A DNA stretch of 14,000 bases from Caldimicrobium thiodismutans (GTDB lineage Bacteria; Desulfobacterota; Thermodesulfobacteria; Thermodesulfobacteriales; Thermodesulfobacteriaceae), in the NCBI GenBank assembly GCA_002877875.1, contig PNIE01000036.1, forward strand, positions 1 through 14,000, given 5' to 3'. Both the position numbers and the translations under genes were made by a program. The notes under the pieces were generated by a model, which searched no databases, was not told the DNA's origin, and worked only from the letters and a program-made list of their open reading frames with translations. Shown here in pieces: positions 8,252-13,062 of this stretch. Within the stretch, counting starts at the first letter, position 1. Each line of letters starts with the position of its first letter.

Positions 8252-8890
8252 ATGATTCATCCAGAGGGGAAACCTTATATTCTGCTTCCCTTAATCTCTT
8301 CAGGAATTTCTGCCCTTTTAAAAAAGCCTAAAGCTTCTCTTTTTTTTCTTTCAAGTGCGGTAGCTTTAGCCTACTTCTTTAGAAATCCAAAAAGGGAGCC
8401 TCTTCTTAATCCAGAGCTTGTTATTTCTCCTGCTGATGGAAAGATCGTTCTTTGTAGGGTAGAGGAAAAAAAAGAACTTTTTGAAGGTCCTCTTTATCGC
8501 ATAGGAATTTTTATGCGCCTCTGGGATGTTCATATTAATAGAAGCCCTGTTTCAGGTAAAGTGCTTAAGGTGGTGTATGAGAAAGGGAGTAAACTTCCAG
8601 TCTTTTATGAGGAGGCCTTTGAAAAGAATGAAAAGATTTACTACCTTATAGAGAGAGAGGATGGTACTCCCTTTTGGGTAGTGCAAATTGCAGGGCTTTT
8701 GGCAAGAAGAGTTAAAAATTTTGTCCTTCCAGGAGATGATCTTGTTGCCGGGGATCCTATAGGAATAATCAAATTTAGCTCAAGGGTTGAACTCTTTTTC
8801 CCCTATAATGGAGGAGAGCTCTTTGTCAAAGAGGGTCAAAAGGTCTTTGCTGGAGAAACTGTTTTAGCTAAAGTTCCTCTTAAGGCTTAA
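8252..8890 (+). CDS. psd: Phosphatidylserine decarboxylase, short (type A) proenzyme, with unusual cleavage site
   Basis: The enzyme decarboxylates phosphatidylserine to phosphatidylethanolamine at the membrane. It is made as a proenzyme that self-cleaves to create a pyruvoyl cofactor. It has 212 residues, the usual length of the short class. A hydrophobic N-terminal segment (about 10-42) should anchor it. Family motifs follow in order: FFRNPKREP (42-50), ISPADGK (58-64, D62), IFMRLWDVHINRSPVSGKV (86-104, H94) and VVQIAGLLARR (143-153). The maturation site reads KFSSRVELFFP (174-184). The family normally has Gly-Ser here, so S177 should be the pyruvoyl precursor, while the preceding Gly is replaced by S176 (codons AGC TCA). 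The downstream neighbour, 7 bp away, is pssA, which makes its substrate. Activity is likely but not certain given the substitution. An archaetidylserine-type substrate is a less likely alternative. Confidence 0.9.
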   Translation: MIHPEGKPYILLPLISSGISALLKKPKASLFFLSSAVALAYFFRNPKREPLLNPELVISPADGKIVLCRVEEKKELFEGPLYRIGIFMRLWDVHINRSPVSGKVLKVVYEKGSKLPVFYEEAFEKNEKIYYLIEREDGTPFWVVQIAGLLARRVKNFVLPGDDLVAGDPIGIIKFSSRVELFFPYNGGELFVKEGQKVFAGETVLAKVPLKA

Positions 8891-8897
8891 ATCTTAT

Positions 8898-9626
8898 ATG
8901 TTCTATTTGCTTCCGGGTATTTTTACGACTCTCAACCTTTTTGGCGGTTTTTATGCCCTTCTTGCCTCCTTTGAAGGTAAATTTTTAAACTCGGCTGTGG
9001 CTATCTGGTTTTCTATTCTTTTTGATATCCTTGATGGGAGAATTGCAAGGCTTTCAGGGCAAACCAGTAAATTTGGCAAAGAATATGATTCACTGGCTGA
9101 TATGGTTTCCTTTGGTTTGGCTCCTTCTTTTTTGATTTACAATTTTTCCTTGAAGGATTTTTCTAAAATTGGATGGCTTGCTTGTTTTTTATATACAGCC
9201 TGCGTAGCTCTAAGGCTTGCTAGATTTAATGTAAAGGAGATTTCCGGTTTTTATTTTGAAGGCCTTCCTTCTCCAGCAGGGGGAGCCATTATTTCTGCAA
9301 CCGTGCTTTTTCTTAATAATATGAAATTAGAATCTGAGTATAAGAATTGGATATTACTTATTATGGTTTATATTCTTTCTTATCTTTTTGTCTCTCCGAT
9401 CAGATATCCAAGTTTTAAAGGAATTAAACTTAAAACCATACCAGCCTTCTATTTTCTCGTAGGTTTCGTCCTACTTCTTGTGATTACTGCTACCAATCCT
9501 CCTCTTATATTGTTAATCCTGGCTACTTTATATATTCTCTTAGGGCCTTTTATTATTTTTAAAAAAGGTATGAAAAGTTTTTTAAAGAAAATTTTAGATA
9601 ATAAATTTAAAAAAAATAAAAATTGA
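8898..9626 (+). CDS. pssA: CDP-diacylglycerol--serine O-phosphatidyltransferase
   Basis: This integral-membrane enzyme condenses CDP-diacylglycerol with serine to give phosphatidylserine, the substrate of the adjacent decarboxylase. It has 242 residues with about 7-8 hydrophobic segments. The CDP-alcohol phosphatidyltransferase motif is complete: D43, D46-G47, A50-R51, G60, D64 and D68 have the exact DxxDGxxAR-x8-GxxxDxxxD spacing. Family-typical text surrounds it (PGIFTTLNLFGGF near the N-terminus; DSLADMVSFGLAPS after the motif). CDP-archaeol or inositol relatives share the core motif, but the SLADMVSFGLAP context and the psd neighbour argue for serine. The C-terminus is a very lysine/asparagine-rich tail (KKILDNKFKKNKN), which may contact anionic lipids. 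The same A-rich DNA sits directly upstream of the next promoter, whose -35 box contains the stop codon. Confidence 0.94.
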   Translation: MFYLLPGIFTTLNLFGGFYALLASFEGKFLNSAVAIWFSILFDILDGRIARLSGQTSKFGKEYDSLADMVSFGLAPSFLIYNFSLKDFSKIGWLACFLYTACVALRLARFNVKEISGFYFEGLPSPAGGAIISATVLFLNNMKLESEYKNWILLIMVYILSYLFVSPIRYPSFKGIKLKTIPAFYFLVGFVLLLVITATNPPLILLILATLYILLGPFIIFKKGMKSFLKKILDNKFKKNKN

Positions 9627-9650
9627 CAGAGCTTAAGGTTGTGGTATAAT
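9598..9650 (+). promoter_or_regulatory. Near-consensus promoter with A/T-only upstream tract driving remA-gmk-rlmB
   Basis: TTGACA (9623-9628) is a perfect -35 box. TATAAT (9645-9650) is a perfect -10 box, preceded by TG at 9642-9643 (extended -10). The spacer is 16 bp. The 27 bases at 9598-9624 are exclusively A or T and resemble an UP element. The pssA stop codon TGA (9624-9626) lies inside the -35 box. Transcription should start near 9657. Confidence 0.85.
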
Positions 9651-9672
9651 TTTTACAGCCTGATTAAGGAAA

Positions 9673-9680
9673 AAGGAGGT
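9673..9680 (+). promoter_or_regulatory. Strong Shine-Dalgarno site of remA
   Basis: AAGGAGGT is essentially the full anti-Shine-Dalgarno complement. It lies 9 bases before the ATG at 9690. With the promoter upstream it predicts high expression. Confidence 0.7.
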
Positions 9681-9689
9681 TAAAAAGGG

Positions 9690-9965
9690 ATGTCTTCAGG
9701 TAAACTTTTAAATATTGGATTTGGCAATTTTGTGGTAGCTGATAGAGTCATAGCTATTGTTAATCCTAATTCAGCCCCTATGAAAAGGCTTAAAGAAGAG
9801 GCCAAAGAAACGAAGAGACTTATAGATGCTACTCAGGGGAGAAAAACTCGCTCTATTATTATCACAGATAGCAATCATGTGATTCTTTCAGCCATTCAAG
9901 CAGAAACCATTGCCCAAAGATATGTTTCTGAGGGAATTAAGATTAGAGAGGATGAGGAAGAATAG
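9690..9965 (+). CDS. remA: RemA family DNA-binding regulator (DUF370)
   Basis: RemA in Bacillus subtilis is a small DNA-binding regulator that activates biofilm matrix genes. In other bacteria the family is widespread but its targets are largely unknown. This 91-residue protein matches the family from end to end: LLNIGFGNFVVADRVIAIV (6-24), SAPMKRL (28-34), LIDATQGRKTR (44-54) and HVILSAIQAETIAQRY (63-78). Arginines R19, R51 and R54 correspond to the conserved basic positions thought to contact DNA. It ends with an acidic tail (REDEEE). It is first in an operon with gmk (2-nt gap), an arrangement seen in many bacteria, where yicC often precedes and rpoZ often follows; neither neighbour is present here. 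The promoter and ribosome site are unusually strong for a specialised regulator, suggesting an abundant, perhaps nucleoid-like protein. That last point is inference. Confidence 0.92.
   Translation: MSSGKLLNIGFGNFVVADRVIAIVNPNSAPMKRLKEEAKETKRLIDATQGRKTRSIIITDSNHVILSAIQAETIAQRYVSEGIKIREDEEE
9954..9960 (+). promoter_or_regulatory. Ribosome binding site supporting the TTG start of gmk
   Basis: GAGGAAG at the end of remA lies 7 bases before TTG (9968-9970). No in-frame ATG or GTG exists before the P-loop, so this site decides the start. Confidence 0.55.
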
Positions 9966-9967
9966 TT

Positions 9968-10543
9968 TTGAATAGGCTTATTCTTATTGTTTCTGGCCCC
10001 TCAGGGGCTGGGAAAAGTACCCTTCTTAAGGCTCTTCCTGAAGAGGAATTTTATTTTTCTGTATCTCATACTACAAGAAAGCCAAGGCCAGGAGAAATCA
10101 ATGGAAAAGATTACTATTTTGTTGATCATAAAACCTTTCTTGAGATGCTTGAAAGAGGAGAATTTCTTGAATGGATAGAGGTCCATTCCAATTATTATGG
10201 GACAGCTAAGAGCGAAATTGAAAAGGCCTTTTCACAGGGGAAACATCTTGTGCTTGATGTGGAGGTTATAGGTGTAAGTAATTTGAAGAAATATTTTGGT
10301 CCTATAGCAATTTCCATATTTATTACTCCTCCGAGCTTAGAAGTTCTTGAGTCTCGTCTAAGAAGTAGAGCTACAGAAGATGAAGAAAAAATAAAGGAAA
10401 GGCTTAATAGAGCCAAACTCGAATTAACTTATGCTTCCTTTTTTGATTATGTCATAGTAAATGATGATCTTGAGATAGCTAAAGAGAAATTTCTTTCTAT
10501 AGTTAGGGCAGAACTTTGCAGGCCTTTTAGAGTGAAATTTTAA
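9968..10543 (+). CDS. gmk: Guanylate kinase
   Basis: Gmk phosphorylates GMP (and dGMP) to GDP with ATP, and is essential for guanine nucleotide supply and recycling. It has 191 residues, typical of bacterial Gmk. The P-loop GPSGAGKST is at 10-18. The GMP-binding region contains SHTTRKPRPGEINGKDYYFV (33-52, R37, R40, Y50) and FLEWIEVHSNYYGT (66-79). The lid is RSRATEDEEKIKERL (132-146). The segment usually read as LDI(D/E)xQG is LDVEVIG (96-102), so the usual Gln is Ile here, a modest deviation. Translation starts at TTG, 2 nt after remA. The next gene, rlmB, begins 4 nt after the stop. Activity is expected. Confidence 0.95.
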   Translation: MNRLILIVSGPSGAGKSTLLKALPEEEFYFSVSHTTRKPRPGEINGKDYYFVDHKTFLEMLERGEFLEWIEVHSNYYGTAKSEIEKAFSQGKHLVLDVEVIGVSNLKKYFGPIAISIFITPPSLEVLESRLRSRATEDEEKIKERLNRAKLELTYASFFDYVIVNDDLEIAKEKFLSIVRAELCRPFRVKF

Positions 10544-10547
10544 GAGG

Positions 10548-11303
10548 ATGTCAAAGGTCATTTGGGGGGTTAATCCCCTTCTTGAAGCTTTAGAACAGGC
10601 CCCTGATTTAATTGAAGAAATAATTCTTGAAAAAAAGACCCTTTCTGGAAAGAAATATAGAATTTTAGAAAAGGCAAAAGCCTTGGGCATCCCTGTTAAA
10701 TTCTGGGAAAGAGATGCCTTTTCACCTCCAAAGGTTCCTCCCAAGGCTAATACTCAGGGGGTTGTGGCTTATTTGAGAGAATTTAATTATGCCGAGCTTA
10801 AAGAGATTGAGGCAAACTGGCTTTCAAAAGGGGAGATTGCCCTTGTTCTTGCCCTGGATGAAGTACAGGATCCTCAGAATGTGGGAAGCCTTTTGAGGCT
10901 TTCTGATGCCTTTGGTGTTCACGGTGTTATTATTCCCAAACATAGGGCCTGTCAAGTTACAGGAACAGTGGTTAAAGTTTCTGCTGGATCAGCCTTTAAT
11001 GTTCCCATCGCAAGGGTCAAAAATTTAAAGGAGGCCCTTGAATTCTTTCAAAAAAGGGGACTTTGGATTCTTGGGCTTACGCATCGAGCTGAAAAGAACA
11101 TCTTTGAGTTAGATTTAACCTTACCCCTTTTAATAATTGCTGGAAATGAAGAAAAGGGAATAAGGCCAAGTATTCTTGAAAGATGCGATTTTTTGGCTAA
11201 AATCCCTATGGTTGGGAGGGTGGAAAGCCTTAATGTTTCTCAGGCAACAGGAATTGCCCTTTATGAAGTTTTAAGACAAAGAATTTTGAATAAGAGTAGG
11301 TAA
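10548..11303 (+). CDS. rlmB: TrmH/SpoU-family 2'-O-ribose RNA methyltransferase, RlmB-like
   Basis: This SPOUT-fold enzyme uses S-adenosylmethionine to methylate a ribose 2'-hydroxyl, most likely G2251 of 23S rRNA (E. coli numbering) in the ribosomal P-loop. It has 251 residues, the normal RlmB length. An N-terminal RNA-binding domain (VIWGVNPLLEAL at 4-15, NTQGVVA at 68-74) is followed by the knotted domain. Motif 1 is DEVQDPQNVGSLLR (104-117), motif 2 is IIAGNEEKGI (196-205), and motif 3 is IPMVGRVESLNVSQATGI (219-236). The N-terminal domain distinguishes it from TrmL-type tRNA enzymes, but the exact nucleotide target is inferred. The ATG at 10548 directly abuts AAGAGG, and the gmk stop lies four bases upstream, so translational coupling is likely. 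It is the last gene of the remA operon and converges on the HsdR-N-like gene 22 bp away. Confidence 0.92.
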   Translation: MSKVIWGVNPLLEALEQAPDLIEEIILEKKTLSGKKYRILEKAKALGIPVKFWERDAFSPPKVPPKANTQGVVAYLREFNYAELKEIEANWLSKGEIALVLALDEVQDPQNVGSLLRLSDAFGVHGVIIPKHRACQVTGTVVKVSAGSAFNVPIARVKNLKEALEFFQKRGLWILGLTHRAEKNIFELDLTLPLLIIAGNEEKGIRPSILERCDFLAKIPMVGRVESLNVSQATGIALYEVLRQRILNKSR

Positions 11304-11325
11304 ACTACCCACAAGACTGACACTT

Positions 11326-11787
11326 TCAGCCACCACTTAAATAAAAGGCAAGAATTTTTTCTTCTATATCCTTATTAAAGGGTTTCTCAAAGGGTGGTTG
11401 ATAACTCCTTATAGTCTTATAATCAGGAATAAGTTCTTCCCCACCTTTTTTGATTTTTTGAGGATAAACCTCAAGGAGGATATAATTTTGAAGATTGGTT
11501 AGGACTGCAAAGTAAGGCAGAGGATTAAAGAAAAGCCTTGCTATGGAGAGAGTTGGTCTTTCAAAGGAGGCAAGCCCAAGCTTACTTGAGTGATAATTGA
11601 GAATTAAAAGGGGCCTTTTTTCTTCTACTACCAGGGTTATTTCAACCGTAAATTCAAGGTTATTATAATTAAAGTAAAAGATTTTTTCCCAAAAAAGGAA
11701 ATTTTCAGGATATCCCTTTTTAAAAAATAGAGTTTTAAGATGGGAAAGGATTAAATCTTTAGAAATCTCTTTTGAGCTAATTTCCAT
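11326..11787 (-). CDS. Small stand-alone HsdR-N-like protein, probably an inactivated PD-(D/E)XK fold
   Basis: Function is unknown. The 153 residues resemble, by eye, the N-terminal nuclease domain of type I restriction R subunits, without helicase or other domains. The matching core is FTVEITLVVEEKRPLLIL (46-63), SFERPTLSIARLF (74-86) and PYFAVLTNLQNYILLEV (91-107). In active relatives the core strand pair would read E-I-D then E-x-K. Here it reads E49-I50-T51 and N64-Y65-H66, so the metal-binding Asp and the E-x-K pair seem to be lost. No hsdM or hsdS gene is nearby, so it is unlikely to be a restriction enzyme. The gene starts inside the end of the PHP gene (37-nt overlap) and is probably translationally coupled to it. 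A ligand-binding, RNA-binding or partner role is possible. Confidence 0.6.
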   Translation of the reverse strand: MEISSKEISKDLILSHLKTLFFKKGYPENFLFWEKIFYFNYNNLEFTVEITLVVEEKRPLLILNYHSSKLGLASFERPTLSIARLFFNPLPYFAVLTNLQNYILLEVYPQKIKKGGEELIPDYKTIRSYQPPFEKPFNKDIEEKILAFYLSGG

Positions 11788-12392
11788 AAATTTTCCGTTT
11801 CCTCTAAGGTAAGACCAGCGCCAAGAGCTATTTTTAGAGCAAGATCTTTTGTGAGAAAATCCGAAGGGGAGTGAGCATCCGAATTAATCACTAAAGGAGC
11901 TCCAAATTTTTTAGCAAGTTTTACTACATGTCCATTAGTTAAGGAATGTCCCTTTCTTCCTGAAATTTCAAGGAAGACACCCTTTTCTGCTGCAAGCTTT
12001 ACCTCTTCTTCCCTGATAAGCCCTGGGTGAGCAAGGATATCAGCTCCACCAAGAATGGCAGCCCGATTAGTTCCCTCAGCTACGGGTTCAACAATGGTTT
12101 CTCCATGAACAACTACTAAGTCTGCTCCTTTTTCACGGGCCCTTTTAATTAGCTCAGGAATCAACTCAGGAGGAACATGGGTAATTTCTATTCCTACAAG
12201 CATTTTGGGAGTCAACCCCTGAAAGGATGCTTTAATTTTTAAAAGATTTTCAAGAATAAATTCAAAATTAGAGGGATCAGCGTGATCTGTTATGGCTATA
12301 GCTGTATAATTAAGAACTTTGACCCTTCTCCAGATTTCAGCAGGTATAAGTTCACCATCACTAAAAACGGAATGACAATGAAAATCAAACAA
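11751..12392 (-). CDS. PHP-domain metal-dependent phosphoesterase
   Basis: PHP proteins are trinuclear-metal phosphoesterases that include histidinol phosphatases, polymerase-associated exonucleases and phosphatases of small nucleotides. This 213-residue protein has the full set of metal ligands: H5 and H7 (FDFHCHS), D12, H37 (ITDHAD), E69 (VGIEI), H96 (VVVHGET), H122 (LAHPG), D172 and H174 (SDAH). It is therefore expected to be active. The substrate is not identifiable. It is shorter than typical HisK-type histidinol phosphatases and no his genes are nearby, so histidine synthesis is only one option. Translation begins at TTG (12392-12390) with AGGAG at 12403-12399. It follows the DUF151 gene by 9 bp and overlaps the HsdR-N-like gene by 37 bp. 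Confidence 0.88.
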   Translation of the reverse strand: MFDFHCHSVFSDGELIPAEIWRRVKVLNYTAIAITDHADPSNFEFILENLLKIKASFQGLTPKMLVGIEITHVPPELIPELIKRAREKGADLVVVHGETIVEPVAEGTNRAAILGGADILAHPGLIREEEVKLAAEKGVFLEISGRKGHSLTNGHVVKLAKKFGAPLVINSDAHSPSDFLTKDLALKIALGAGLTLEETENLWKLAQKRFLKI

Positions 12393-12398
12393 AGGGAA

Positions 12399-12403
12399 CT
12401 CCT
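12399..12403 (-). promoter_or_regulatory. Ribosome binding site supporting the TTG start of the PHP gene
   Basis: AGGAG on the minus strand lies 6 bases before the TTG at 12392-12390 and overlaps the stop codon of the preceding gene, suggesting coupled translation. Confidence 0.55.
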
Positions 12404-12917
12404 ACATTTTGTACTTAAAATGTTTAGGATCAAGATTTTCAAGAAGTTCTTTCAGTTTTTCCTTTTCCTCTTCAGTAGCACCTACTATTTCTTCCTGAGT
12501 TTCTTTTATTGGGGATTCAGTGAAGGTTTGGCTCTTCTTGAGAACTTCTTCATTTACATAGATTTCAGAGCCCATTCTTAGGGCCATAGCTACAGCGTCA
12601 CTTGGTCTTGCATCAATGTCCACCAGCTCACCCTGAATATCAAGGGTAATAATAGCATAATAGGTATTCTCTCTTAGATCTACAATTTCAATCTTAGGAA
12701 TTTTAATTCCCAGGAAGTCTAAAATGCTTTTCATAAGGTCATGAGTAAGAGGCCTTGGAAATTGAATGTTTTCTAATTTAGAAGCTATAGAAGTTGCCTC
12801 TAGCACTCCAATCCAGATAGGCAAAATCCTTTCACCCTGAACTTCTTTCAAGAGCATAACAGGGCTATTAGAAACAGGATCAACTGCTAAGCCATGTAAA
12901 ACTACCTTTATTTTCAT
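12402..12917 (-). CDS. Bifunctional nuclease (BFN/DUF151) family protein
   Basis: The BFN/DUF151 domain is named after plant proteins reported to have RNase and DNase activity. The role of most bacterial members is uncertain. The 171-residue protein contains the whole domain: an N-terminal strand region with NSPVMLLKEVQGERILPIWIG (17-37 region), EATSIASKLE (40-49), FPRPLTHDLM (53-62), and the hallmark DIDARPSDAVAMALR (100-114). A charged helical tail (about 148-165, rich in Glu, Lys and Leu) follows the domain. The ATG is preceded by GAGGTGA and AAGGA. It is first in a three-gene set with the PHP and HsdR-N-like genes. Nuclease activity is a family attribution, not visible as a defined catalytic motif here. 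Confidence 0.88.
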   Translation of the reverse strand: MKIKVVLHGLAVDPVSNSPVMLLKEVQGERILPIWIGVLEATSIASKLENIQFPRPLTHDLMKSILDFLGIKIPKIEIVDLRENTYYAIITLDIQGELVDIDARPSDAVAMALRMGSEIYVNEEVLKKSQTFTESPIKETQEEIVGATEEEKEKLKELLENLDPKHFKYKM

Positions 12918-12951
12918 TCCTTCTCACCTCTTTTGAAAGGAATTTAATAAT

Positions 12952-12980
12952 ATGTTAAGCTTTTAATAATGAAAAGTCAA
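12952..12980 (-). promoter_or_regulatory. Candidate promoter for the DUF151-PHP-HsdR-N operon
   Basis: On the minus strand TTGACT (12980-12975) and TAACAT (12957-12952) are 17 bp apart, placing a start site about 30 nt before the ATG at 12917. The rest of the 145-bp divergent spacer (12918-13062) holds the tolC-side promoter and a near direct repeat of CATTATTCAAAA (12994-13005 and, lacking one T, 13007-13017). Confidence 0.45.
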
Positions 12981-13026
12981 GGGAAGGAATGTCCATTATT
13001 CAAAAACATTATCAAAACCAATCAGC

Positions 13027-13054
13027 TTGAATTTTTAAGACTTGGTGTTAAAAT
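13027..13054 (+). promoter_or_regulatory. Candidate promoter for the TolC-family gene
   Basis: TTGAAT (13027-13032) and TAAAAT (13049-13054), with TG at 13046-13047 (extended -10), are separated by 16 bp. The -10 box ends 8 nt before the ATG at 13063, so the transcript may be leaderless or nearly so. Confidence 0.5.
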
Positions 13055-13062
13055 GAGATAAA

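Noticed and set aside
10262..10273. Gln to Ile change in the Gmk LDI(D/E)xQG segment as a sign of inactivation
   Set aside because: P-loop, GMP-binding arginines and tyrosines and lid are intact and gmk is normally essential, so a tolerated substitution is more likely.
11294..11330. Small inverted repeats (GGTA-AAC-TACC at 11299-11309; CTGA-CACTT-TCAG at 11317-11329) between the convergent rlmB and HsdR-N-like genes
   Set aside because: Stems are only 4 bp with no following T-run, so they do not support a terminator call.
11326..11787. Idea that the HsdR-N-like gene marks a restriction-modification or defence island
   Set aside because: There is no methyltransferase, specificity subunit, helicase or mobile gene nearby, and the catalytic residues are missing.
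12282..12581. Plus-strand frame opposite the start of the PHP gene and the end of the DUF151 gene
   Set aside because: It covers conserved metal-ligand codons on the other strand and its own translation is a low-complexity Phe/Lys-rich sequence.
12994..13017. Near direct repeat CATTATTCAAAA / CATTATCAAAA in the spacer between the DUF151 and tolC-family genes
   Set aside because: Could be an operator, but two imperfect AT-rich copies in an AT-rich spacer are not enough to claim a binding site.
13053..13061. ATG AGA TAA mini-frame just before the tolC-family start
   Set aside because: Two codons overlapping the -10 box; it would scarcely be transcribed and is most likely chance.
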